Assembly: GCF_022549785.1 (NCBI RefSeq)
Contig: NZ_JAKZGO010000011.1
Span: 62,001 to 126,000, forward strand
Source of the DNA: Belliella alkalica
GTDB lineage: Bacteria > Bacteroidota > Bacteroidia > Cytophagales > Cyclobacteriaceae
Length of the DNA: 64,000 nucleotides
Direction of reading: 5' to 3'
Below are positions 35,023 through 44,400 of the stretch, one piece after another. The notes under the pieces were generated by a model that was not told the DNA's origin, did not search any database, and saw only the letters and a list, made by a program, of their open reading frames with translations. Each line of letters opens with the position of its first letter. Position 1 is the first letter of the stretch. The position numbers were made by a program, and so were the translations under genes.

Positions 35023-35781
35023 CTACAATTCTATCATTATTGGGCAATGATCTGAATGCATGGCTTCCGGAAGAATGATTGATCTATTTATTTTGTGCGC
35101 TATTCCAGAAGTAGCCATGTGGTAGTCTATTCTCCATCCCAAATTTTTACCTCTTGCACCAGCTCTATAGCTCCACCATGTATAATTATGCGGTTCTTTA
35201 TTATTTTCTCGAAATGTATCAATAAAGCCATTTTCGGTAAATTTATCCATCCATGCCCTTTCTTCCGGTAGAAAGCCCGATGAGTTTTTATTTGAGATTG
35301 GATTATGAATATCAATTGCTTTGTGACAAATGTTATAATCTCCACTCAAGATCAAATTAGGAATTTTTTTTATCAAATCTTGTGAATAGCCATAAATGTC
35401 ATCCAAAAATTGATATTTGAATACCTGCCTGATATCACCTGTAGTCCCTGAAGGAAAATATGCTGAGATAAACGAAAAATCGTCAAAATCTGCTCTGATT
35501 ATTCTTCCTTCGTCATCATACTTTTGCATTCCCATCCCATACTCTACATGGTTTGGTTTTATTTTTGATAAAATAGCTGTACCACTATATCCTTTTTTTA
35601 CTGCCGGATTCCAATAAATGTGGTAGCCCAAATCTTCGAAAATATTTTTTTCGATTTGGTTTTCCATTGCTTTTACTTCCTGAATCCCTATGATATCTGG
35701 ATCTGTCACCTTCAGCCAGTCTGCAAAGCCCTTATTCAAAGCAGCCCGGATTCCATTGACATTATAGGATACGATTTTCAT
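35023..35781 (-). CDS. xth: Exodeoxyribonuclease III (AP endonuclease)
   Basis: This 252-residue enzyme cleaves DNA at abasic sites and degrades 3' ends in base-excision repair. Motifs are YNVNGIRAALNKGFADWL, DIIGIQEVKA with the metal Glu, LSGDYNICHKAIDIHNP, WRIDYHMAT and the C-terminal SDHCPIMIEL. It is full length. The adjacent minus-strand genes are closely spaced. Confidence 0.93.
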   Translation of the reverse strand: MKIVSYNVNGIRAALNKGFADWLKVTDPDIIGIQEVKAMENQIEKNIFEDLGYHIYWNPAVKKGYSGTAILSKIKPNHVEYGMGMQKYDDEGRIIRADFDDFSFISAYFPSGTTGDIRQVFKYQFLDDIYGYSQDLIKKIPNLILSGDYNICHKAIDIHNPISNKNSSGFLPEERAWMDKFTENGFIDTFRENNKEPHNYTWWSYRAGARGKNLGWRIDYHMATSGIAHKINRSIILPEAMHSDHCPIMIEL

Positions 35782-35793
35782 GCTATTTAGATT

Positions 35794-36156
35794 TTATTTT
35801 ATTTCTATTTCAAATTCTTGTTCAAAGTATTCAATTACATGGAGTTTCAATAGCTTTTCTTGTTCTAAAATATCAAAATGTGGCAGCTTTTTTAGGAGTT
35901 TCCAATGTGGCCAACCATCTTGATCTATATAGTCTAAGTCATAAAATCCAGCTAAACTTAGCACCTTGCAAACAGCTATATGCATCAGGTCTTGTTTTTG
36001 CTCCTTTGTAAATGTCCTGTTTCCTTGACCAAGTTCTTGCACGCCAATCAAGAATAAAACACCATTGAGATCAGATGGTTTTTTTCCTATCAAATCCTGA
36101 AGTCCTATCAACAGTTTACTCCACCGTTTGTCAAGATCTAAATCTTTCTTAAACAT
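35794..36156 (-). CDS. Conserved hypothetical protein
   Basis: This 120-residue soluble protein has no signal or membrane segment and no motif I recognise. It contains WSKLLIGLQDLIGKKPSDLN, a Gln/Gly-rich turn ELGQGNRTFTKEQKQDLMHI and the segment DLDYIDQDGWPHW. It overlaps the upstream carboxymuconolactone decarboxylase-like gene by 8 bp and ends 12 bp before the xth start. The tight packing and coding-like composition support a real gene; it has the feel of a Bacteroidota-specific family. Confidence 0.75.
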   Translation of the reverse strand: MFKKDLDLDKRWSKLLIGLQDLIGKKPSDLNGVLFLIGVQELGQGNRTFTKEQKQDLMHIAVCKVLSLAGFYDLDYIDQDGWPHWKLLKKLPHFDILEQEKLLKLHVIEYFEQEFEIEIK

Positions 36157-36502
36157 TTTTATTTTCCTCTTCCAATAATTCCCAATATTCTGTAGCTCTT
36201 CGCAAGTGAGGAATTACAATGGATCCTCCTATTAGTGTAGCAATAGAAAATACTTCAAAGACTTCCTCTTTGCTCAATCCAGCCTCATAAGATTTACCAA
36301 GATGATATTTGATACAATCATCACATCTTAAAACCATAGAACATGCTAGCCCAATCATTTCCTTCGTCTTGACATCTACGGCACCTTCCGAATAAGCATT
36401 TGTGTCAAGGTTAAAAAAACGCTTGATAACTTTGTTGTCAGCCGACATGATTTTTTCATTCATGCGGCCTCTGTAATCGTTGAATTCTTCTATTAAATTC
36501 AT
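36149..36502 (-). CDS. Carboxymuconolactone decarboxylase / AhpD-like protein
   Basis: This 117-residue protein has the AhpD-like redox motif LRCDDCIKYHLGKSYEAGLS with a CxxC pair plus the conserved His, and EVFEVFSIATLIGG in the helical core. Members are either decarboxylases or peroxidase-system thiols. The CxxC-H pattern favours the alkylhydroperoxidase-like group. It starts a closely packed run of minus-strand genes extending to mnmG. Confidence 0.85.
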   Translation of the reverse strand: MNLIEEFNDYRGRMNEKIMSADNKVIKRFFNLDTNAYSEGAVDVKTKEMIGLACSMVLRCDDCIKYHLGKSYEAGLSKEEVFEVFSIATLIGGSIVIPHLRRATEYWELLEEENKNV

Positions 36503-36584
36503 TAACTTTTGGATATGTAATTAAATAACTAGCAAATATAACAGGTATTTTCCTGTCATTCAGTTCTAACAAGCCTTTTTGGAT

Positions 36585-37280
36585 ATGCGTTTCACTTTTT
36601 TTGAAGATTTTTTAGCTTTGGTTTTTCCTAAAACCTGCTGTGTATGTAAAAGAAGTCTATTTGACTTTGAAAAGCAGCTTTGCAAAGTTTGTATTGGAAG
36701 CCTTCCCGTGACAAATTATCATCTGAATCCACAGAATAATGACCTTGTAATAAAGGTAATGGGACTTACTAAACCAAATCTTGTAATGTCTTATCTTAGA
36801 TTTACAAAACGGGGTACAAGTCAGAAGTTATTGCATAGTTTGAAATATAGGAATAAACCTGAAATTGGTATAGAATTGGGGACTTTATATGGGTATTTGT
36901 TGAAAAACAACGGTTTTGAGTTCAATTGGGATATGGTTGTACCTGTTCCGCTTCATCCAGAGAAGCAAAGGAGAAGAAGTTATAATCAAAGTGAACAGTT
37001 TGCGATTGGCATTGCTTCAGTTCTTGGTATTCCTATGCAATTGGGGCTTGTAAGAACCCAATTTACTGAGACCCAAACCAAGAAATCCAGAATGGAGCGG
37101 ATAAATAACGTATCAGAAGTTTTTGCAATAAACAAAAATGTAAAAGTAGAGGGAGTTAAGATTTTGTTAGTGGACGATGTGATGACTACAGGTGCCACTC
37201 TCACTTCTTGTGCAAATGTGCTTTTGGAATCAAATGCAGTATTGGTTGATTTGGCTGTAATTGCAGCAGGTAAATTTTAG
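36585..37280 (+). CDS. comF: ComF family protein
   Basis: This 231-residue protein has an N-terminal zinc ribbon (CCVCKRSLF and CKVCIGSLP) and a C-terminal phosphoribosyltransferase domain with the PRPP motif ILLVDDVMTTGATLTSCAN. The ATG at 36585 is preferred to an upstream TTG. ComF proteins support DNA uptake in competent bacteria, but the domain is widespread and competence is not shown here. Confidence 0.88.
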   Translation: MRFTFFEDFLALVFPKTCCVCKRSLFDFEKQLCKVCIGSLPVTNYHLNPQNNDLVIKVMGLTKPNLVMSYLRFTKRGTSQKLLHSLKYRNKPEIGIELGTLYGYLLKNNGFEFNWDMVVPVPLHPEKQRRRSYNQSEQFAIGIASVLGIPMQLGLVRTQFTETQTKKSRMERINNVSEVFAINKNVKVEGVKILLVDDVMTTGATLTSCANVLLESNAVLVDLAVIAAGKF

Positions 37281-37363
37281 TACTCAGCTTTCGATAAGTG
37301 ACTCGATATTTTATGGTATGCTATCGCTGTCAAAAGATTTTGATTTTAACACTTATAAATGAT

Positions 37364-37396
37364 GCCAAAAGAACATTTTGAACATGTTCTTTTGGC
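37364..37396. terminator. Bidirectional hairpin between convergent genes
   Basis: A perfect 12-bp stem gccaaaagaaca/tgttcttttggc with a 9-nt loop lies between comF and the convergent amidohydrolase gene. The U-tract is poor, so it may act mainly as a transcript 3'-end hairpin. Confidence 0.5.
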
Positions 37397-37445
37397 TAAT
37401 GACTATATACTAGAAATACTATCTTAAATATGTTAATTGTTAGAA

Positions 37446-39146
37446 TTAATTTTCTGCTTTAAACACGATTTTGCCTCCTACTACAGTCATCATTATTTTG
37501 GTATTAAGGATATCGTTTTCAGGAACTTCCATTATGTTTTTATCAAATACGGTGAAATCTGCTACTTTACCAACTTTGATTGATCCTTTGATGTCTTCTG
37601 CAAATTCTGCATAAGCACCAGCCAAAGTATAAGATTTTAATGCTTGTTCGCGTGTTAGTTTTTGATCCGGCTCGTAACCTCCATCAGGAGTCATTTTTAG
37701 TGTTTTTCTTGATACTGATGCATAGAAAGAAGGTATAGCATCTACAGGTTCTACTGGGGCATCTGTGCCGTTGGAGATTACAGCGCCCGAGCTAAGTAGT
37801 TTTTGCCAGACATAGGCTCCATCTTTGATTCTTTTGGCACCCAACCTTCCGATAGCCCAAGGTCTGTCAGAACTCAAATGGATTGCCTGAATGGCAGCTA
37901 TAACTCCCAAGTCGCCAAATCGACTAATATCATCTGGATGTAAGTGCTGGGCATGTTCTACACGGAATCTATGGTCTGTCACATTGGGATATTTGGCAAA
38001 AGCAGCTTCATATCGGTCAAGTACTTCTCTATTGGTTCTGTCACCTATAGCATGTGAGTTGACTTGGAATCCTAGTTGAAGACCTTTCTCAGCGACTTTG
38101 CTTACCAAGTCTATAGGCATTGTTTCGTGTCCTCTGCTTCCAGGCTTATCTTCATAATCCTCTAGAAGCCATGCACCCCAAGGACCCAAAGCGCCGTCCA
38201 TGTTTAGCTTGATAGATCTTACTGTGACCATATGCTCAGGATCTATTTTTGGACCCTTTACATACCAAGCTTCGAGCAATTCCGGGATACGACTCGAAAG
38301 CATCACGTACATTCTTGCTGTAAGCTTACCTTCTGCTTGAAATCTCTCCAAAAGATCAATCAGATCTTGATTTCCTCCAGCATCATGAAAAGAAGTAATT
38401 CCTTTTTCTGCCAATTCTTGCAAAGCCAATTCCAAGGCTTTTTCAGCTCTTTCTGGTGTATCTTTAGGAATTAATTTTCCTACTAATTTTGACGCAGTTT
38501 CTACCAAAACGCCAGTTGGGTTTCCTATATCGTCTCTGATGATCTCTCCTCCTTCTACTTCTTGTTTGAGATTTTCACTTCCCAAAGAAGTAATTCCTGC
38601 CTGTTCCATTGCTTTTTGGTTCACAAAAGAGGCATGTCCCGAAGCATGAGCCAGATAGACTGGGTTATTTGGAGTTACAGCGCTTAGTTGATCATGTGTC
38701 TGAAAGCCGTTTACAGTTTTTTCAGGCATTTCTATCCATTTGTCTTGATGCCAACCCCTACCGGTGATCCATTCTCCTGGTTGGGCTGAGGCAGCAGCTT
38801 CAGCTACTTTTTCAACTAACTCATCATACGTTTTGACATACATCAAGTCAATATCTAACTTATTATATCCAATCCCCATCAAATGTGCGTGTGATTCGAT
38901 CAAGCCAGGAGTCATAGTCATACCTTGAAGATCAATTTTCTCAGTATGGCTCCCTACATAAGATTCTATTTCCTCCTTTGTTCCCACAGCCAAGATGATT
39001 CCATTCTTGATAGCAACAGCCTCAGCAATTGGTAGCTCATCCTCTACTGTGTAAATAATTCCATTGATAAATACTTTGTCAGCTGTCTCTTTTCCACATG
39101 AAAAAAGCAACAATATTGACATAATTAAGAGTAAGTTATTTTTCAT
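37446..39146 (-). CDS. Amidohydrolase, YtcJ-like lipoprotein
   Basis: This 566-residue metal-dependent hydrolase has a lipoprotein signal (LLIMSILLLFSC, Cys17), so it is probably membrane-anchored. The amidohydrolase motifs are GLIESHAHLMGIG with the metal-binding HxH, LGFQVNSHAIGDRTNREVLD and FRVEHAQHLHPDD, and the late Asp in SNGTDAPVEPVD. This matches the amidohydrolase 3 (YtcJ) group, whose substrates are mostly unknown. It is convergent with comF. Confidence 0.9.
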   Translation of the reverse strand: MKNNLLLIMSILLLFSCGKETADKVFINGIIYTVEDELPIAEAVAIKNGIILAVGTKEEIESYVGSHTEKIDLQGMTMTPGLIESHAHLMGIGYNKLDIDLMYVKTYDELVEKVAEAAASAQPGEWITGRGWHQDKWIEMPEKTVNGFQTHDQLSAVTPNNPVYLAHASGHASFVNQKAMEQAGITSLGSENLKQEVEGGEIIRDDIGNPTGVLVETASKLVGKLIPKDTPERAEKALELALQELAEKGITSFHDAGGNQDLIDLLERFQAEGKLTARMYVMLSSRIPELLEAWYVKGPKIDPEHMVTVRSIKLNMDGALGPWGAWLLEDYEDKPGSRGHETMPIDLVSKVAEKGLQLGFQVNSHAIGDRTNREVLDRYEAAFAKYPNVTDHRFRVEHAQHLHPDDISRFGDLGVIAAIQAIHLSSDRPWAIGRLGAKRIKDGAYVWQKLLSSGAVISNGTDAPVEPVDAIPSFYASVSRKTLKMTPDGGYEPDQKLTREQALKSYTLAGAYAEFAEDIKGSIKVGKVADFTVFDKNIMEVPENDILNTKIMMTVVGGKIVFKAEN

Positions 39147-39281
39147 ACGCTATAGTGTTCTTCTTCAAAGCTAGGAATTTTTTAACCGCCGTTCCAAACC
39201 ATTGCTGTAAAGGATATTTAAACATTTTGCAATCTTTAGGATTATTATGCATGTTTGGTAAATACCCTTAATAAGAATTTC

Positions 39282-40436
39282 ATGGAAAGTAATTATGACT
39301 ATATTTTGGCTGGATCTGGGCTTGCAGGTTTGAGCTTGTTGAATGCTCTTTTGCGTGATGATATATTGCAGCACAAGAAAATATTGGTTGTAGATAATGT
39401 TAAAAAAGACCTAAATGATAAAACTTGGTGCTTCTGGGAAAAGCAGGCTGGACCCTTCGAACATTTAGTGGCTAAGGAATGGAAAACCTTGCAGTTTTTT
39501 TCTCCCACAGTCTCGAAGACTTTCAAAATGAAAGAGTACAGTTATAAAATGATACAATCTGGAGACTTTTATAACCATGTAATTGATCATGCTGCGCAAT
39601 TTTCCAATGTGACTTTTTTAATAGCAAATATTCTTTCTATTGAAGAAAGTGGAGATGAAGTTTTTGTCCAGACTGATCACGGTAGGTTTTTGGCAGATTT
39701 TATCTTCAATTCTACGGGTCTCTTCTATCCTCAAATGAGTGAGGCTAATACATTGTTACAACATTTTATGGGTTGGTTTATTAAGGTAGAAGAAAAGGTA
39801 TTCGATAGTAATGTAGGCACTTTGATGGACTTTACATTATCCCAAGAATATGGAACTACCTTCATGTATGTTTTACCTTTTTCTGATAATGAGGCTTTGG
39901 TAGAATACACCCTGTTCTCTGAGCGAGTTCTAGATCAATCTGCATACGAAAAGGAGCTGCGTGATTACATCGAAAATAAGCTTGGTCTCGACAATTATCA
40001 AATAGAGCATAGGGAATTTGGAGTTATTCCTATGACAATGGCTAAATTTCCTCGAAGCATAGGTTCCCAGCATCGTATTATCAATATAGGAACAGCAGGG
40101 GGGCATACCAAGGCAAGTTCTGGGTATACGTTTCAGTTTGTACAAAGCCAAGTCAATAGAATATTGAATTTGCTTCGCTTGGGAAAGTCTCCATTGGTAC
40201 GTCTATCCCTGAGAGAAAAGATGTTTCAGTGGTATGATATGGTATTGTTGGATGTTTTGCTTCAAAAGAAAGTGGAAGGAGAGGATCTTTTCAGTAGTCT
40301 TTTTGAGGCCAACGATCCCGAGCTTGTGCTGGCTTTTTTGGCCAACGAAAGTGGGTTTTGGGAAGAATTTAAGATAAGAGATAGTGTTCCTTTCTGGCCT
40401 TTTTTCTCTTCGGGTATTAAACAACTGTTACCATGA
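39282..40436 (+). CDS. Lycopene cyclase family protein
   Basis: The start is placed at ATG 39282 (MESNYDYILAGSGLAGLSLL); a TTG nine codons upstream is less likely. The 384-residue protein has the FAD-type dinucleotide motif at the N-terminus, KTWCFWEKQAGPFEHLV, and the C-terminal half typical of CrtY/CrtL-type beta-cyclases (NIGTAGGHTKASSGYTFQFV). It closes the ends of lycopene into beta-rings. With the desaturase at 0.2-1.7 kb it supports a pigmented host. Confidence 0.9.
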   Translation: MESNYDYILAGSGLAGLSLLNALLRDDILQHKKILVVDNVKKDLNDKTWCFWEKQAGPFEHLVAKEWKTLQFFSPTVSKTFKMKEYSYKMIQSGDFYNHVIDHAAQFSNVTFLIANILSIEESGDEVFVQTDHGRFLADFIFNSTGLFYPQMSEANTLLQHFMGWFIKVEEKVFDSNVGTLMDFTLSQEYGTTFMYVLPFSDNEALVEYTLFSERVLDQSAYEKELRDYIENKLGLDNYQIEHREFGVIPMTMAKFPRSIGSQHRIINIGTAGGHTKASSGYTFQFVQSQVNRILNLLRLGKSPLVRLSLREKMFQWYDMVLLDVLLQKKVEGEDLFSSLFEANDPELVLAFLANESGFWEEFKIRDSVPFWPFFSSGIKQLLP

Positions 40437-40684
40437 TGGAGAAATTTATATCAATCAAAAAAATGAAAAGAAACCTTACACTTTCAATACTTAATTAAGG
40501 CATGTCCACCTGCTATATTTTTTATGAAATAGACATTCTATAATACATTGCAATTTATAATATTGATAATCAAATAAATATATTTTTTATCCTTATTGAT
40601 AGTCTAATTTTCAAAGATTAAATGGTAATCTTTCTTTTATTTTTCTAACTTATTGACAGCAAACAAACATAAAATCTCTATTCT

Positions 40685-42031
40685 ATGCCTAGAGCTAAAT
40701 CTAATAAAGATCGCAAAATCTTCGTGCTCGATACTTCTGTAATTTTATATGCACACAATAGCATCATGAACTTTGCAGAGCACGATGTAGTCATCCCGAT
40801 TACAGTATTGGAAGAGCTCGATCAATTCAAAAAGGGAAATGATACGAAAAATTTTGAAGCTCGTGAATTTATACGTCTTCTGGATAATCTTTCAAAGGAC
40901 AATATGATTCATAATTGGACTCCTCTCAATGGAAAGACTAAGGGATTTTTTAGGGTTTTGATGAATCCTGAAAATAATATGAATGCCAATGAAATCTTTG
41001 GAGAGGAAAAAAATGACCACAAAATTCTCAATGCTGCACTGCACCTTAAACAGACAGAAGCTGGCAGGAAAGTTATTTTGGTGAGTAAAGACATTAATTT
41101 ACGTCTAAAGGCAAAATCATTGGATATCTATGCCGAAGATTATGAAACGGGCAAAATAAAGAACATAAATGAACTTGAAAATACAGGAAAGTTTATAATT
41201 GAGAATGTTGATCTAGAAGTAATCAATAAACTGTACGAATCACATAGTGTAGATGGAAAGCTGATTTTTGGAAGGAAAAAGGTAAAATCCAATGGATATT
41301 TTATCTTGAAAAATGAAAAAAATTCTGTGTTGACCTATTTCAATGCTGAAGATAATACCATGGAGCGTGTTGACAAACAGCTTGCCTATAATGTTAAACC
41401 AAGAAATGCAGAACAAACATTTGCGCTACATGCAATTATGAATCCTAGAGTAAAATTGGTTTCTATTCAGGGTGTTGCGGGAACGGGAAAAACACTCCTT
41501 GCATTGGCTGGAGCCTTGGAGCAAAGAAGGGATTTCAAACAAGTATTTTTGGCAAGGCCGATAGTGCCTTTGAGCAATAAAGACATTGGTTTTCTTCCTG
41601 GAGACATCAAATCCAAATTGAATCCTTATATGGAGCCACTTTGGGATAATTTGAAATTTATACAAAATCAATATAAGGAGTCTGATAAAGAATATCAGAA
41701 AATTGTAGAATTGGTAAATCAGGAAAAACTGGTGATTCAGCCATTGGCATACATAAGAGGTAGATCTTTGTCAAATATCTTTTTTATAGTAGATGAAGCA
41801 CAAAACCTAACTCCCCATGAAGTAAAGACGATCATCAGTAGGGCTGGTGAAAATACCAAAATTATTTTCACTGGAGATGTTTTCCAGATCGATACACCAT
41901 ACCTAGACTCACAAAGTAATGGCCTCTCTTATCTCATTGATAGGGTAAAAGATCATCCATTATATGCACACATAAAGCTTGAAAAAGGCGAAAGATCAGA
42001 ACTTGCTAATTTGGCCAATGAATTACTTTAA
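40685..42031 (+). CDS. PhoH family protein with N-terminal PIN domain
   Basis: Residues about 10-150 of this 448-residue protein form a PIN ribonuclease domain with acidic residues in FVLDTSVILYAH, TVLEELDQFK and the later DHKILNAAL and VSKDINLRLKA. Residues about 235-448 form a PhoH ATPase with Walker A GVAGTGKTLLA and Walker B IFFIVDEAQNL. PIN-PhoH proteins are proposed RNA-unwinding nucleases. The gene has its own upstream region and is followed by a long gap. Confidence 0.92.
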   Translation: MPRAKSNKDRKIFVLDTSVILYAHNSIMNFAEHDVVIPITVLEELDQFKKGNDTKNFEAREFIRLLDNLSKDNMIHNWTPLNGKTKGFFRVLMNPENNMNANEIFGEEKNDHKILNAALHLKQTEAGRKVILVSKDINLRLKAKSLDIYAEDYETGKIKNINELENTGKFIIENVDLEVINKLYESHSVDGKLIFGRKKVKSNGYFILKNEKNSVLTYFNAEDNTMERVDKQLAYNVKPRNAEQTFALHAIMNPRVKLVSIQGVAGTGKTLLALAGALEQRRDFKQVFLARPIVPLSNKDIGFLPGDIKSKLNPYMEPLWDNLKFIQNQYKESDKEYQKIVELVNQEKLVIQPLAYIRGRSLSNIFFIVDEAQNLTPHEVKTIISRAGENTKIIFTGDVFQIDTPYLDSQSNGLSYLIDRVKDHPLYAHIKLEKGERSELANLANELL

Positions 42032-42745
42032 ATGACTATCCGCTTACTTGCATGTAAGCGGGCAGTTCATTTTTTGGTGAGCGATTTTATTTTTTACTGC
42101 CTGTCTATGGTCCTGTGTCTATGGAGGAGCAAATAAGTTGCTGGCGAGTGCTGAAATACTTAAAAATTACTTATTGCCTAACGAGTAACTGCGGATACAC
42201 AAATATTTTTAAAGATTAGGAGAAAAGATCCCGTGATGCTAGATTATTTATTGACTATAAAATCAATAATATAATTATCAACTACTTTGCAAGTAGATTA
42301 TAATTTTAATATTAATGATTGTATATGATCAATATCTAATATCAATTAATAACTTTCCCACCTCTGTTGGATCGACAAGAATCAAAGAGAACTCTCTTCT
42401 TAAATTACTGGTATAGATTTAGCGCTTTATAAAAACAGATCTAACTACACATATTTACGCAGACAAGAAAAATTAACTAAAAAGTGTAGTAGAAAATAAA
42501 AATTCGTTAATATATTGCGCAACTAAATCCAAGTGATTCACGTAATAATATGCAAGTTCAAATAATTTTGCAATTGATTTTCTGAGATTTCTTTAAGGCA
42601 GAAATTTATTAATATATAATTTAGATGTCTAAAAGTGCTGTTTTTTGCACTACATCGCTAAAGCATTTGATTCTATCTTTATAGAATTTGAAAACTTTTT
42701 TTGGTTTAACGATGAAAAGAAGGTGAGCATTGCTCACCTTTTTTT
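42032..42745. other. Long A+T-rich intergenic region
   Basis: A short stem ccgcttac/gtaagcgg lies near 42039-42060, soon after the phoH-like stop, and could be its terminator, though no clear T-run follows at once. About 500 bp of A+T-rich DNA follows with no gene-quality ORF and no tRNA. From about 42605 to 42748, several small hairpins (for example agtgc/gcact near 42630) end in a strong stem plus T-run, which could be the 3' end of a plus-strand small RNA. Confidence 0.5.
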
Positions 42746-42748
42746 TTA
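42720..42748 (+). terminator. Hairpin with T-tract next to the LytTR regulator
   Basis: A 9-bp stem aaggtgagc/gctcacctt with a 3-nt loop is followed on the plus strand by eight T residues, which run into the stop codon of the minus-strand regulator. It could end a plus-strand RNA or, less well because of a poor U-tail, the minus-strand regulator gene. Confidence 0.6.
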
Positions 42749-43501
42749 GCTTTCTGTTATCGTATTTAATTTTGCCAAAAAACTATTATAGTATTGTCTA
42801 CCAACTTGAACAATTGCTCCAGATTCAAGTGTAATTTCTTTGGTATTAAAATTTTCTATTTGTGCTAGCTGAACGATGAAAGATTTTTGTACTCTAAGGA
42901 AAAGATTAGAGGGCAACTTTTCTTCCATATCCTTCATCGATTTCCTAATAGTGTAGTTTCTGTGTCTAGTATAGATAGTAACCATATTTCCATTAGCTTC
43001 TACATAGTAGATATTTACATATGGGACTTTTTCATATGCATTATCAGCTTTGATATATACTGCATCAGTAACTAAATAAGGACTTTCGTCTTTGGATTTT
43101 ACAGTTGAGATATCAGATACTGGATTTACTCTTTTGTTATAAAGAACAATTTCTACTATTGCATGTATATCGTTGGTGTTGAAAGGCTTTACAATAAAAC
43201 CTGCAGGATTGATTCTCTTGGCTCTCTCAATGATAGTAGGATCACTATAAGATGTAACAAAAACCAAAGGTACGTCTACCATTTGTTTCAAAATTTCGCC
43301 AAGTTCGATACCATCTTTGTCACCTTTAAGTTTGATATCCATGAATATCATGTCAGGCCTATATTTTTTTACGATTTTTATTGCCTGATTAGCTGAATTT
43401 GCAATGTCTATATTGACATATCCTAAAAGTTCTAAAATCTCTTCAATATTTTCTGCAATATTTATATCGTCTTCTACTACTAGTATTCTTTCTTCTTTCA
43501 T
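42746..43501 (-). CDS. LytTR-type response regulator
   Basis: Residues about 5-120 of this 251-residue protein form a receiver with the phospho-acceptor Asp in MIFMDIKLKGDKDG and KPF near the end. Residues about 150-250 form a LytTR DNA-binding domain (YVEANGNMVTIYTRHRNYTI, then FLRVQKSFIVQL). It sits 149 bp downstream of the second LytTR regulator, so it may be transcribed separately. The target genes are unknown. Confidence 0.9.
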   Translation of the reverse strand: MKEERILVVEDDINIAENIEEILELLGYVNIDIANSANQAIKIVKKYRPDMIFMDIKLKGDKDGIELGEILKQMVDVPLVFVTSYSDPTIIERAKRINPAGFIVKPFNTNDIHAIVEIVLYNKRVNPVSDISTVKSKDESPYLVTDAVYIKADNAYEKVPYVNIYYVEANGNMVTIYTRHRNYTIRKSMKDMEEKLPSNLFLRVQKSFIVQLAQIENFNTKEITLESGAIVQVGRQYYNSFLAKLNTITES

Positions 43502-43650
43502 ATTTGGTGATATATGGGATTGTTAGCAAAATGGTACTTAGCTATATGAATTTTTTTGAAAATTATAATAATGCATAATCTATTTACAAAATTTTATTTG
43601 AATATTCAATAAAATTAAGCTTTTTGTTTTGCAAATATTCAAATATAAAT

Positions 43651-44388
43651 CTATAAACTCATCAAATCTTTGAATCTGGCAGCTTGCCTTCTGCTGACTT
43701 CTATTCTATCACCTCCTTTGAGTGTGACTACCAATCCACCATTGAACCATGGCTCAATAGCTTCAACCCAACTCAGGTTTATGATATGTTTTCTACTTGC
43801 TCGGAAAAATGATTTTTCATCTAATCTTTCGTCTAGTGCATTTAAGGATTTATGAATCATAGGCTTGTTACTTTCAAAATATACTTTGATGTAATTTCCG
43901 TCTGATTCAAACAAGCGAACATTGATGAGTTTTACAAACCAACATCTATCTCCGTCTTTAACAAACACCTGATCGTCTAAAGTTAATTTTTTAGAACTAT
44001 TGTAGCTACTTACTTCTTCGGTTTTTGGAGATTGGTCTTGAAGCTTTTTCTGTAATCTCTCTATAGCTTCACCAAGTCGTTTTGGTTCAATTGGCTTCAA
44101 CAAATAATCCAACGCATTTACCTGAAATGCTTTCAGTGCGTATTCATCATAAGCAGTTGTGAAAATGACGTGTGGAACATTATCTAATTCTTCTAATAAT
44201 TCAAATCCAGTTTTTTCTGGCATTTGAATATCTAAAAAAACAACATCAGGAAGGAGCGCGTCTATTTTTTCTTTTGCATCGTCTACATTCGTGGCTTCAC
44301 CAACCACCTCAACATGATCATATTGTGATAATAAGTTGATTAGCTCTTTTCTTGCTAATCTTTCATCGTCGATTACTAGTGCTCTCAT
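43651..44388 (-). CDS. LytTR-type response regulator paired with LytS kinase
   Basis: The receiver of this 245-residue protein has VIDDERLARKELINLL and VVFLDIQMPEKTGFELL with the phospho-acceptor Asp. The C-terminal LytTR domain has VRLFESDGNYIKVYF and FFRASRKHIINLSWV. It starts 12 bp after the sensor kinase gene, so the pair is a LytS/LytR-like two-component system. The signal is unknown. Confidence 0.93.
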   Translation of the reverse strand: MRALVIDDERLARKELINLLSQYDHVEVVGEATNVDDAKEKIDALLPDVVFLDIQMPEKTGFELLEELDNVPHVIFTTAYDEYALKAFQVNALDYLLKPIEPKRLGEAIERLQKKLQDQSPKTEEVSSYNSSKKLTLDDQVFVKDGDRCWFVKLINVRLFESDGNYIKVYFESNKPMIHKSLNALDERLDEKSFFRASRKHIINLSWVEAIEPWFNGGLVVTLKGGDRIEVSRRQAARFKDLMSL

Positions 44389-44400
44389 TTCTTTGAAATT

